Shown: positions 1-6,228 of the stretch, one piece after another
How the letters are laid out: each line of letters opens with the position of its first letter
How positions within the stretch are numbered: position 1 is the first letter of the stretch
Assembly: GCA_903856875.1 (NCBI GenBank)
Contig: CAIODE010000109.1
Location: 1-10,893, forward strand
Length of the DNA: 10,893 bases
DNA from: an uncultured Burkholderiales bacterium
GTDB lineage: Bacteria; Pseudomonadota; Gammaproteobacteria; Burkholderiales; Burkholderiaceae_C
Reading direction: 5' to 3'
Made by a program: the position numbers and the translations under genes
The notes under the pieces: model-generated
Database searches by the model: none
Seen by the model: only the letters and a program-made list of their open reading frames with translations
Told to the model about the DNA's origin: nothing

Positions 1-365
1 AGGGCGCGTTCCAAATCGAGCGCGCCGACCACCCGATCTTCTGTAGCACCCAGGGGCAAGTCAACCACAGGCACCATGACCAAATGGCTTTTTGGGGGGA
101 AGGTGCCAGCTTTGTTGCCGGCAGCAGCGTTCGCCAGGCAGTCTGGGCACTTGGCATTGTCTGGGTCGCAACCGTATTGGCAACCCACTACAGCGCGCAT
201 TTTGGGCAACAAAGCAGCCAAGGCCCTGACGGCCGTCGATTTGCCAGTGCCGCGGTCACCGAACACCAAAACGCCCCCGATGCTGGGGTCTATGGCCGTC
301 AGCATGATGGCCAATTTCATGTCGTCCTGGCCAACAATGGCAGAGAAGGGGAAGGTCAAAGACAT
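1..365 (-). CDS. bchI: Magnesium chelatase ATPase subunit I, BchI (partial, N-terminal 121 residues)
   Basis: This is the AAA+ ATPase subunit of Mg-protoporphyrin IX chelatase, which with BchD and BchH inserts Mg2+ into protoporphyrin IX at the branch point to bacteriochlorophyll. The visible protein begins [20 protein letters not shown] and has the Walker A motif GDRGTGKS at residues 36-43. A cysteine group (C62, C66, C73, C76) and the family segment [20 protein letters not shown] (residues 101-120) follow. The latter is the conserved stretch after the Cys insertion in BchI/ChlI. The gene runs off the left edge, so Walker B and the arginine finger are not seen. The ATG at 365-363 gives the usual short N-terminus, but no clear Shine-Dalgarno precedes it. 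It is divergent from dxs-hemA with a 134-bp shared promoter. Identification is firm; the family is diagnostic of (bacterio)chlorophyll synthesis. Confidence 0.95.
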   Translation of the reverse strand, partial: MSLTFPFSAIVGQDDMKLAIMLTAIDPSIGGVLVFGDRGTGKSTAVRALAALLPKMRAVVGCQYGCDPDNAKCPDCLANAAAGNKAGTFPPKSHLVMVPVVDLPLGATEDRVVGALDLERA

Positions 366-399
366 CTGATTCAATAAGAAGGTTAAACGGGCTGGATGG

Positions 400-439
400 C
401 AAAGTGTCAACTTAAAAAATTATACAAAGTGTCAATTTA
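400..439. repeat. Pair of 15-bp direct repeats in the bchI-dxs promoter
   Basis: CAAAGTGTCAACTTA (400-414) and CAAAGTGTCAATTTA (425-439) differ at one base and start 25 bp apart. The core TGTCAA recurs a third time at 451-456. The TGTC/GACA core matches the half-site of PpsR/CrtJ, the repressor family of photosynthesis genes. The 10-bp gap between the repeats contains ATTATA (419-424), which is TATAAT on the bchI strand. The repeats are seen directly; an operator role is inferred from position. Confidence 0.6.
419..424 (-). promoter_or_regulatory. Perfect -10 hexamer for bchI
   Basis: The minus strand reads TATAAT here, 53 nt upstream of the bchI start codon, which would give a leader of roughly 45-50 nt. 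No good -35 lies at 16-18 bp spacing: the 17-bp position reads CGTCAA. Perfect TTGACA hexamers sit at 430-435 (5 bp away, too close) and 451-456 (26 bp, too far). A consensus -10 with a poor -35 and repeats on both sides suggests a regulated promoter. This is inferred from sequence only. Confidence 0.45.
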
Positions 440-447
440 ACTTGACG
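430..447. promoter_or_regulatory. PpsR/CrtJ-like operator palindrome
   Basis: TGTCAATTTAACTTGACG fits the PpsR/CrtJ consensus TGT-N12-ACA except for the last base (G for A); the half-sites TGTC and GACG flank a 10-bp A/T-rich core. It overlaps the candidate dxs -35 hexamer (442-447) and lies just upstream of the bchI -10. PpsR/CrtJ is known to bind such sites and control bacteriochlorophyll and carotenoid genes in response to oxygen and light. Binding here is inferred; the near-match to the known motif is seen. Confidence 0.5.
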
Positions 448-469
448 TTTTGTCAAATCCAGTTAAATT
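442..469 (+). promoter_or_regulatory. Candidate sigma70-type promoter for dxs-hemA
   Basis: A -35 TTGACG (442-447, 5/6 match) and a -10 TAAATT (464-469, weak) are separated by 16 bp, giving a leader of about 25 nt before the dxs start. The -35 forms the right half of the PpsR-like palindrome, so occupancy of that site would compete with polymerase. The -10 is poor, so the exact promoter is uncertain. Confidence 0.35.
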
Positions 470-499
470 ATCGCTTCATTGAACAGATATTGAAGGCAA

Positions 500-2389
500 A
501 TGATGAATGCCCTGCTAGATTGGATAAAGTCCCCATCGCAGCTTAGAAAACTGTCCCGAGACAACTTGGCCCCTCTTGCCGCAGAGTTGCGGGAGCGTTT
601 AATTCAGTCGGTCTCGCAAACGGGCGGGCATTTCAGCTCCAACTTGGGCACCGTGGAGCTCACGGTGGCGCTGCACTACGTTTTCAACACCCCCGAAGAC
701 CGATTGGTGTGGGATGTGGGCCATCAAACCTATCCCCACAAAATCTTGACGGGCCGCAACGAGCAGATGGCCAGCATGCGCCAAATTGGCGGCCTCAGCG
801 GCTTTCCGCGCCGCGAAGAAAGTATTTACGACGCCTTTGGCACCGCACACTCATCCACCAGCATTTCGGCCGCATTGGGCATGGCCATGGCCGCCAAACA
901 AATGGGCAGCCGCCGCAAAGCAGTGGCCATCATTGGTGATGGCGCGCTCACAGCCGGCATGGCCTACGAGGCCTTGAACAATGCAGGCGCGAGCGATTGC
1001 AACTTGCTGGTCATCTTGAACGACAACGACATGTCGATTAGCCCGCCGGTTGGTGCTTTGAACCATTATTTGCATGAATTGATGAGCGGCCGCTTTTATG
1101 CCGATGCCAAAAAAATTGGCAAAGAGGTGCTGAAAAATGCGCCACCTTTGTATGCCCTGGCACAAATGATTGAGCAGCAAACGCAAAGCTTCATTCAACC
1201 GCAAACCATGTTTGAAAATTTGGGCTTCGAGTACACAGGCCCCGTAGATGGCCACGATGTCGATGCGATGGTCGGCACATTGAAGAGTTTGTACAACAAG
1301 CCTGGTCCGCAGTTTTTGCATGTGGTCACACGCAAAGGCAAGGGCTATGCGAGAGCAGAAGCCGACCCTGTGGCGTATCACGGACCCAGCAAATTTGATC
1401 CTGCTGTTGGCATTGTCAGCGCTGCGGCGCCTGTCCCTGCCAAGCCGACGTTCACAAATGTCTTCGGTCAGTGGTTGTGTGACATGGCCGCGCAAGATGA
1501 ACGCTTGGTCGGCATCACACCCGCCATGCGCGAAGGTTCGGGCATGGTGGGCTTCAGTCAACAGTACCCCCATCGCTATCACGATGTGGGCATTGCAGAG
1601 CAACATGCCGTCACCTTTGCCGCCGGCATTGCCTGCGAAGGTTTGAAGCCCGTGGTGGCCATTTATTCAACCTTTTTGCAACGTGCCTACGACCAACTGA
1701 TTCACGATGTGGCCTTGCAAAACTTGCCCGTGGTATTTGCACTCGACCGTGCAGGTTTGGTGGGTGCCGATGGTCCTACGCACGCTGGCATGTACGACAT
1801 TGCTTTCACGCGTTGCATTCCCAACATGAGCATTGCGTGCCCTGCAGACGAAGCAGAGTGCAGGCAGTTGCTCAGCACTGCTTATGCGCAAGATCATGCC
1901 GTCACAGTTCGCTACCCCAGGGGTTCAGGTGTGGGTGCGCAAGTGGGAACGGACTTGCAGACCTTGCCGTTTGGCAAAGCTGAAATCAGGCGCCAAGGCC
2001 AAGGCGTGGCGCTGCTGGCATTTGGCCCGTTGTTGTACGAAGCGCTCAAGGTGGCTGAAGGCCTGAACGCTACGGTGGTCAACATGCGTTGGGCCAAGCC
2101 CTTGGATGTTGAAACATTGAAACACATTGCGCTTTCTCATGACCGCTTGGTCACGCTAGAAGATGCCACGCGCAAAGGCGGCGCAGGCTCTGCCGTGATG
2201 GAAGCTTTGCAAGACATGGGCATTGCCATGCCGGTGTTGGTGGTGGGCTTTGAAGATGAGTTCACAGAGCATGGCGACCCGCAAAAGTTGATGCAGCAAT
2301 ATGGCTTGACTGCGCCCGGCATTCAAAAACGCATTGAAGACTGCTGGCCTGATTTGAAAGCCGCACCTTTCTTGAGGGTGGTTGGCTAA
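500..2389 (+). CDS. dxs: 1-deoxy-D-xylulose-5-phosphate synthase
   Basis: This cytosolic ThDP enzyme condenses pyruvate and glyceraldehyde 3-phosphate to DXP, the entry step of the MEP isoprenoid pathway. Its 629 residues match the usual length of about 620. Visible family landmarks are [11 protein letters not shown] (71-81, with H75 and H80), the ThDP motif from GDG (146-148) to NDN (174-176), and DVGIAEQHA (362-370) containing the catalytic Glu, E367. GADGPTHAG and YPRG follow in the pyrimidine and C-terminal domains. Two in-frame ATGs occur at 500 and 503. The GAAGG at 492-496 lies 3 nt from the first and 6 nt from the second, so 503 may be the true start. The stop overlaps the hemA start (TAATG). 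Beside bchI it probably feeds carotenoid and phytyl/geranylgeranyl synthesis and may be a photosynthesis-dedicated second copy; whether another dxs exists cannot be seen here. Confidence 0.97.
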   Translation: MMNALLDWIKSPSQLRKLSRDNLAPLAAELRERLIQSVSQTGGHFSSNLGTVELTVALHYVFNTPEDRLVWDVGHQTYPHKILTGRNEQMASMRQIGGLSGFPRREESIYDAFGTAHSSTSISAALGMAMAAKQMGSRRKAVAIIGDGALTAGMAYEALNNAGASDCNLLVILNDNDMSISPPVGALNHYLHELMSGRFYADAKKIGKEVLKNAPPLYALAQMIEQQTQSFIQPQTMFENLGFEYTGPVDGHDVDAMVGTLKSLYNKPGPQFLHVVTRKGKGYARAEADPVAYHGPSKFDPAVGIVSAAAPVPAKPTFTNVFGQWLCDMAAQDERLVGITPAMREGSGMVGFSQQYPHRYHDVGIAEQHAVTFAAGIACEGLKPVVAIYSTFLQRAYDQLIHDVALQNLPVVFALDRAGLVGADGPTHAGMYDIAFTRCIPNMSIACPADEAECRQLLSTAYAQDHAVTVRYPRGSGVGAQVGTDLQTLPFGKAEIRRQGQGVALLAFGPLLYEALKVAEGLNATVVNMRWAKPLDVETLKHIALSHDRLVTLEDATRKGGAGSAVMEALQDMGIAMPVLVVGFEDEFTEHGDPQKLMQQYGLTAPGIQKRIEDCWPDLKAAPFLRVVG

Positions 2390-3642
2390 TGGCTGTTTGG
2401 ACTTTAGGGCTGAACCACAAAACTGCGCCAATTGATTTGCGCGAGCGCTTTGCGTTTGCCTCAGAGAGATTGGACCAATCCTTGAAAGGGTTACGCCAAA
2501 GTTTTGCCACGCACAAGGAAGTGGCGATTTTGTCCACGTGCAATCGAACAGAAATTTACTGTGCGGGTGATGAAGTTCAAATCCCTCAGACTTTGAGTTG
2601 GTTGGCAGATGCTGGCAAAACACAAGTTGATGTGTTGGCCTCGCACACGTACCGCTTTGAGGGCGATGCTTCTGCGCGGCATGCGTTTCGAGTGGCCAGC
2701 GGCCTTGACTCCATGGTCTTGGGCGAGTCTCAAATTTTGGGGCAATTGAAAGAGGCCGTGCGCATGGCCAGCGACTCGGGTGCCATGGGTACCACGCTCA
2801 ACCAATTGTTTCAGCGCTCATTTGCAGTCGCCAAAGAAGTTAGAAGCACCACCGAAATTGGCGCGCATTCGATCAGCATGGCAGCGGCCGCTGTCCGCTT
2901 GGCAGGGCGTATTTTTGAAAACATCAAAGAAACCCATATTTTGTTTGTGGGTGCGGGCGAAATGATTGAATTGTGCGTGGCGCACTTTGCGGCCAAGTCG
3001 CCCAAAACAATCACCATTGCCAACCGCTCTGCTGAAAGAGCCGGCCTGTTGGCGCAAGCTCACGGCGGGCGAAGTATCTCCTTGGCAGATCTGCCCAAGA
3101 GATTGCACGAGTTTGACATTGTGATCAGTTGCACTGCCAGCACCTTGCCATTGATAGGGCTCGGTGCCGTTAAAAGTGCATTGCGTGCGCGCAAGAGCAA
3201 ACCCATTTTCATGGTCGATTTGGCTGTGCCTCGCGACATTGAGCCCGAGGTCAAAGACCTTCGCGATGTGTACCTTTACACCGTGGACGATCTCACAGAA
3301 GTGATCAACAGCGGCCAAGTGCACAGGCAAGCCGCCGTGGTCGATGCCGAGGTGATCATTGACGATGGTGTGCAAAAATTCATGACATGGCTGGAACACC
3401 GAAGCGACGTGCCCTTGATTCAAGACTTGAATTTTCAAGCAGACACTTGGCGGCAGGCCGAAGTTTTGCGTGCGCGCAAGTTGCTAGACAAAGGGCAAAG
3501 CATTGAAAGCGTCTTGGAGGCGCTTTCGGTGGGCATGATGAAGAAAATGCTGAACGGCCCCCTGCGTGAGTTGAATCACACAGAAGAGCCGCAAAGGGTG
3601 AAAGCCCGCGAGGCCGTCAAACAAATGTTTTTGAGACCTTGA
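2389..3642 (+). CDS. hemA: Glutamyl-tRNA reductase (GluTR)
   Basis: This enzyme reduces glutamyl-tRNA(Glu) with NADPH to glutamate-1-semialdehyde, the committed step of the C5 route to ALA, heme and bacteriochlorophyll. Its 417 residues equal the usual length. Landmarks are GLNHKTAPIDLRE near the N-terminus, STCNRTEIY with the catalytic Cys C51, H98 in RHAF at the catalytic-His position, and VASGLDSMVLGESQILGQ (102-119). The NADPH-binding turn GAGEM is at 188-192, and a C-terminal dimerisation region follows. The start ATG shares its A with the dxs TAA stop, so translation is probably coupled to dxs. GluTR is normally a tightly controlled, unstable enzyme. Coupling it to dxs next to bchI suggests coordinated supply of both halves of the bacteriochlorophyll molecule (inference). 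Family assignment is firm; whether it is the only hemA in the genome is unknown. Confidence 0.96.
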   Translation: MAVWTLGLNHKTAPIDLRERFAFASERLDQSLKGLRQSFATHKEVAILSTCNRTEIYCAGDEVQIPQTLSWLADAGKTQVDVLASHTYRFEGDASARHAFRVASGLDSMVLGESQILGQLKEAVRMASDSGAMGTTLNQLFQRSFAVAKEVRSTTEIGAHSISMAAAAVRLAGRIFENIKETHILFVGAGEMIELCVAHFAAKSPKTITIANRSAERAGLLAQAHGGRSISLADLPKRLHEFDIVISCTASTLPLIGLGAVKSALRARKSKPIFMVDLAVPRDIEPEVKDLRDVYLYTVDDLTEVINSGQVHRQAAVVDAEVIIDDGVQKFMTWLEHRSDVPLIQDLNFQADTWRQAEVLRARKLLDKGQSIESVLEALSVGMMKKMLNGPLRELNHTEEPQRVKAREAVKQMFLRP

Positions 3643-3661
3643 CGGCGCACTTGGAGGAAGC

Positions 3662-3690
3662 CAGAGTGGTCATGGACCATGCACACTCTG
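3662..3690 (+). terminator. Hairpin between convergent hemA and HiPIP genes
   Basis: CAGAGTG (3662-3668) pairs with CACTCTG (3684-3690). Inside, a 2x2 internal loop is followed by a CATG/CATG stem with a GAC triloop. A short TTTT occurs at 3697-3700, 6 nt after the stem, so the U-tract is displaced and weak. It is well placed to end the dxs-hemA transcript and may affect the 3' end of the opposing gene. The stem is clear; terminator function is uncertain. Confidence 0.35.
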
Positions 3691-3698
3691 CGAGGGTT

Positions 3699-4007
3699 TT
3701 AGCCCTTCTTGGCGTAAGCAGAGCACCAGCCATTGCCGGCAACTTGCTTGCCTGCAAACAAGGGGCAAGCGCCCGCAGCATCAGTGGCCTTGCCTTGGTA
3801 CAAAGCGCAGTTATTGCACTTTTGCGCAGCGGCGTGCTTAGGGAATTTTTTGGCGTCAACTTTGGTGGAATCTGCGGCATAACCCAAGGCTGTAGCCTGC
3901 GGGTCTTTTTCGTTGACCATGGCTTGTGCCATCGCTTGTTGTGCAGCCAAGGCTGTTCCGCCCAAAGCCACTTGCATCATAAAAACGCGACGATTGGTTT
4001 GTTTCAT
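3699..4007 (-). CDS. High-potential iron-sulfur protein (HiPIP), Tat-exported
   Basis: This is a small periplasmic [4Fe-4S] electron carrier of 102 residues. A twin-arginine signal (TNRRVFM, residues 4-10), a hydrophobic stretch and an Ala-x-Ala cleavage region near residues 25-29 leave a mature protein of about 73-75 residues, normal for HiPIP. The cluster ligands are C64, C67, C81 and C95 in the pattern CNNCALY...ACPLF...NGWC, including the family Tyr (Y70) and Trp (W94). In purple bacteria such as Rubrivivax and Rhodoferax, HiPIP donates electrons to the reaction-centre cytochrome. Its place near bchI fits this role, though respiratory roles are also known. It converges on hemA with a 56-bp gap. 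GGAAA (4012-4016 on the minus strand) is a weak ribosome binding site. No hip/hpi symbol is assigned because naming varies. Confidence 0.93.
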   Translation of the reverse strand: MKQTNRRVFMMQVALGGTALAAQQAMAQAMVNEKDPQATALGYAADSTKVDAKKFPKHAAAQKCNNCALYQGKATDAAGACPLFAGKQVAGNGWCSAYAKKG

Positions 4008-4046
4008 AAAATTTCCATTGAGGTTGCTAAAAATCTGATCGGACGA

Positions 4047-4076
4047 ATGTTAACGTTAAAAATGAAAGTTTGTCGA
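4047..4076 (-). promoter_or_regulatory. Candidate promoter of the HiPIP gene
   Basis: On the minus strand, TCGACA (4071-4076, 5/6 match to -35) and TAACAT (4047-4052, 4/6 match to -10) are 18 bp apart, about 40 nt upstream of the HiPIP start. A 10-bp perfect palindrome, TTAACGTTAA (4050-4059), overlaps the -10 and could be an operator. Both are suggestive only. Confidence 0.3.
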
Positions 4077-4131
4077 AAGAAGTTAGCCAGTTAGCAATAG
4101 ATTTCTTCGGGGAGGTTTTTCAAATTGCGAA

Positions 4132-4210
4132 GTTGAGCAGACAGCTTAAGGCGGCTGAACGATTTCTGGTACTCCAGTATGAGGAAGCCGCCTTAAGCTG
4201 TCTGCTCAAC
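4132..4210. repeat. Perfect 25-bp inverted repeat with 29-nt loop
   Basis: The left arm (4132-4156, starting GTTGAGCAGACAGC) is exactly reverse-complementary over 25 bp to the right arm (4186-4210, ending GCTGTCTGCTCAAC). The loop (4157-4185) holds its own small stem, CTGG (4166-4169) with CCAG (4174-4177) around TACT. No U-tract follows either arm, so it does not look like a standard intrinsic terminator. No convincing target-site duplication or transposase is present. It lies between the HiPIP promoter and the MFS gene, ending 41 bp before the MFS start. It could be a palindromic repeat or MITE-like unit, a protein-binding site, or a strong mRNA/cruciform structure. The repeat itself is certain; its function is unknown. 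Confidence 0.9.
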
Positions 4211-4251
4211 CCCTCCGGAAACAGTGACAATCAGCGCTCTAGCTAAACCAT

Positions 4252-5496
4252 ATGAACGCATCCCCCACCCAAAACAACACTTCGCCCCCTGAGCCCTCAG
4301 AGGCTGTGAATGCTTCCCTAATGACCTCGTTGGAGAAACGTTCCAGCATTTCACTGGCGGCCATCTATGGCTTGCGCATGTTGGGTTTATTTTTGGTCTT
4401 GCCTGTATTTGCCATTGAGGCTGCGCATTACCCAGGGGGCGACGATCCAGGCCTCGTGGGGCTGGCCATGGGCATTTACGGGCTGACACAGGGGGCTTTG
4501 CAGTTGGCGTTTGGGGCTGCTTCAGACAAGTTGGGCCGCAAAAAAGTCATTGTGTTTGGCTTGTTGATCCTTGCCGCAGGCAGTTTTTGGGCCGCAGCAG
4601 CCGATAGTTTGTTTGGCTTGCTCATGGGTCGCGCTTTGCAAGGGGCTGGCGCGGTCTCAGCGGTGGTCACGGCGTTGCTGGCCGACCAAACGCGCGACAT
4701 CGTTAGAACCAAGGCCATGGCCTTGGTTGGGGCCAGCATCGGGCTGATGTTTGCTTTGTCCTTGGTTTTGGCGCCAGCCCTCAACACCATCGCGGGTTTG
4801 TCGGGCTTGTTCGTGCTAACAGGCCTGTTGGCGTTTGGCGGTGTGGCTGTGGTCATTTGGGCTGTTCCTCCCGAGCCTGCCACTAGGACAGTCGTGCCCA
4901 AAGGCAGTTTGAAGGAAGTTCTGACGCACATCCCCTCCCTGCGCAACAACTTGGGCGTTTTTGTTTTGCATGGCGTTCTTTTGGCCATGTGGGTGGCCGT
5001 GCCGCAAATGATGGTCGATGCCGGTTTGCCCAAAGAGCATCATTGGTGGATTTATTTGCCAGCCGTGTTGTTTGGATTTTTGGTCATGGGTAAAACGCTT
5101 TTTCCGCTTGAGCGAAAAGGTTATCTGCGTGCGGTGTTTCTGGGCTCAGCCATGGTCATTGCGATGGTCATGTTCAGTTTGGCCTTGGTGTCTGGCGGTG
5201 CGCCAAACCTGTGGTGCATCGCCGGTATCTTGTGTGTTTTCTTTTCCGCCTCCAACATTTTGGAAGCCTGTCAGCCTAGCATCGCCTCTCGCGGCGCCCC
5301 GCCGCATGCGCGTGGCATGGCCATGGGCTTTTACAACACCTTGCAGTCCCTAGGCTTTTTTGTGGGGGGTGCAGCAGGCGGCGCCCTCATGAAATCGGGG
5401 GGTGCGCAGGTTTTATTTGGGGTTTGTGGCCTCGCCACCTTAGTCTGGCTTTTGGTTGCATGGTTCATGGAACCCATTGAAGCACCGGCCCGCTAA
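4252..5496 (+). CDS. Major facilitator superfamily transporter
   Basis: This is an inner-membrane secondary transporter of 414 residues with about 12 hydrophobic segments, beginning near residue 33 after a polar N-terminal stretch. MFS motif A is visible as GAASDKLGRKK (88-98) between helices 2 and 3. The next helices carry MGRALQGAGAVSAV, typical of drug/proton antiporter-like members (YajR-type arrangement). The substrate cannot be told from sequence; export of a drug or metabolite is a guess. The start at 4252 has no good ribosome binding site. An internal ATG at 4321 (M24, MTSLEKRSS) lies just before the first helix and is a possible alternative start, also with a poor site. The gene follows the 25-bp inverted repeat and is 48 bp from ssb, so the two are probably co-transcribed. 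Confidence 0.85.
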   Translation: MNASPTQNNTSPPEPSEAVNASLMTSLEKRSSISLAAIYGLRMLGLFLVLPVFAIEAAHYPGGDDPGLVGLAMGIYGLTQGALQLAFGAASDKLGRKKVIVFGLLILAAGSFWAAAADSLFGLLMGRALQGAGAVSAVVTALLADQTRDIVRTKAMALVGASIGLMFALSLVLAPALNTIAGLSGLFVLTGLLAFGGVAVVIWAVPPEPATRTVVPKGSLKEVLTHIPSLRNNLGVFVLHGVLLAMWVAVPQMMVDAGLPKEHHWWIYLPAVLFGFLVMGKTLFPLERKGYLRAVFLGSAMVIAMVMFSLALVSGGAPNLWCIAGILCVFFSASNILEACQPSIASRGAPPHARGMAMGFYNTLQSLGFFVGGAAGGALMKSGGAQVLFGVCGLATLVWLLVAWFMEPIEAPAR

Positions 5497-5544
5497 CAAG
5501 CATAATTGCATCTGTTCATCGCAAGAGATTTCAAGGAAATAATC

Positions 5545-6036
5545 ATGGCATCCGTCAACAAAGTCATTCTGATCGGCAACTGCGGCCGTGACCCCGAAAT
5601 TCGCTACCTGCCCTCCGGCCAGGCCGTGGCCAATATCAGCATCGCCACCACCAGCCGCCGCAAAGACCGCACGTCTGGCGAAACGGTTGAAGACACTCAG
5701 TGGCATCGTGTCACCTTTTATGACCGTCTGGCCGAAATCGCTGGCGAATACGTTAAAAAAGGCCGTCCTATCTACATTGAAGGGCGCCTGAAATATGGCA
5801 AATACACTGACCAAGCCGGCGTAGAAAAAAACACGGTTGACATCATCGCCACAGAAATGCAATTGCTCGGCGCCCGTGAAGGCATGGGCGGCCCCAGTGG
5901 TGGTGATGAAGAGGGTGGCGCACCTGCGCGCCGTCCTGCAGCAGCCCGCCCAGCCGCAGCTGGTGCGCCAGCTAGCAAACCCGCTGCCAAGCCTGCCAGT
6001 GGTTTTGACGACATGGACGACGACATTCCTTTCTAA
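5545..6036 (+). CDS. ssb: Single-stranded DNA-binding protein
   Basis: SSB binds and protects single-stranded DNA in replication, repair and recombination, and recruits partners through its C-terminal tip. The 163-residue protein opens MASVNKVILIGNCGRDPEIR, the start of the OB fold, which runs to about residue 110 and includes TQWHRVTFYDRLAEIAGEYV and IYIEGRLKYGKY. A flexible Gly/Ala/Pro-rich linker (about 112-152) leads to the acidic tip DDMDDDIPF. Residue 13 is Cys where Leu is common (GNLGRDPE), a small variation. ATG 5545 is chosen because AAGGA (5533-5537) lies 7 nt upstream and the OB fold starts there. A terminator follows at 6068-6098. Confidence 0.97.
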   Translation: MASVNKVILIGNCGRDPEIRYLPSGQAVANISIATTSRRKDRTSGETVEDTQWHRVTFYDRLAEIAGEYVKKGRPIYIEGRLKYGKYTDQAGVEKNTVDIIATEMQLLGAREGMGGPSGGDEEGGAPARRPAAARPAAAGAPASKPAAKPASGFDDMDDDIPF

Positions 6037-6067
6037 AATCTTCACATCGTTGAAATGCATTCAAGAC

Positions 6068-6098
6068 ACCCGACCTCTCTTTGAGGTGCGGGTTTTAT
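6068..6098 (+). terminator. Rho-independent terminator after ssb
   Basis: ACCCGACCTC (6068-6077) pairs with GAGGT-CGGGT (6083-6093) around a TCTTT loop, with one bulged G at 6088. TTTTAT follows immediately. It lies 31 bp past the ssb stop and separates the MFS-ssb unit from the downstream catabolic genes. Confidence 0.85.
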
Positions 6099-6127
6099 AA
6101 AAGACACCTGAGAAAGTCTAATTTTGC

Positions 6128-6148
6128 GGGTGATCATTTGTCACACCC
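6128..6148. promoter_or_regulatory. Possible operator upstream of the SDR gene (LysR-like T-N11-A)
   Basis: GGGTG (6128-6132) and CACCC (6144-6148) form an inverted repeat. Within it TGATCATTTGTCA (6131-6143) has the T-N11-A form with TGA/TCA ends typical of LysR-type regulator boxes. It lies about 80-100 bp upstream of the SDR start in an otherwise unassigned spacer. No LysR gene is in the window and no convincing -35/-10 pair was found beside it, so this is weak. Confidence 0.25.
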
Positions 6149-6228
6149 CTATCCCCTATAAGCCGCAATCTATCCCTGACCGAGGTAAAGTGATGCCCGT
6201 TTAATGAAATTCATTCAAAAGGGACACG

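Noticed and set aside
851..1606. Long open frame on the minus strand opposite dxs (251 codons)
   Set aside because: It lies fully inside the well-supported dxs gene, and its translation is rich in His/Cys/Arg with no recognisable domain; it is a codon-bias shadow.
3639..4094. Plus-strand open frame of 151 codons over the HiPIP gene
   Set aside because: The minus strand encodes a complete HiPIP with Tat signal and four Cys ligands; the plus frame has no known features.
4082..4097. GTTAGC repeated twice near 4082-4095
   Set aside because: It is a six-base repeat in A/T-rich sequence with no further copies; chance is likely.
4132..4210. The 25-bp inverted repeat as an ordinary intrinsic terminator or IS end pair
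   Set aside because: There is no U-tract after either arm, no transposase between or beside the arms, and no flanking duplication.
5506..5544. Upstream ATG extending ssb by 13 codons
   Set aside because: SSB proteins normally start at MASVNKV, and AAGGA at 5533-5537 is correctly spaced for ATG 5545.
6138..6162. TTGTCA...TATAAG as a sigma70 promoter for the SDR gene
   Set aside because: The spacer is only 13 bp, too short for a standard promoter.
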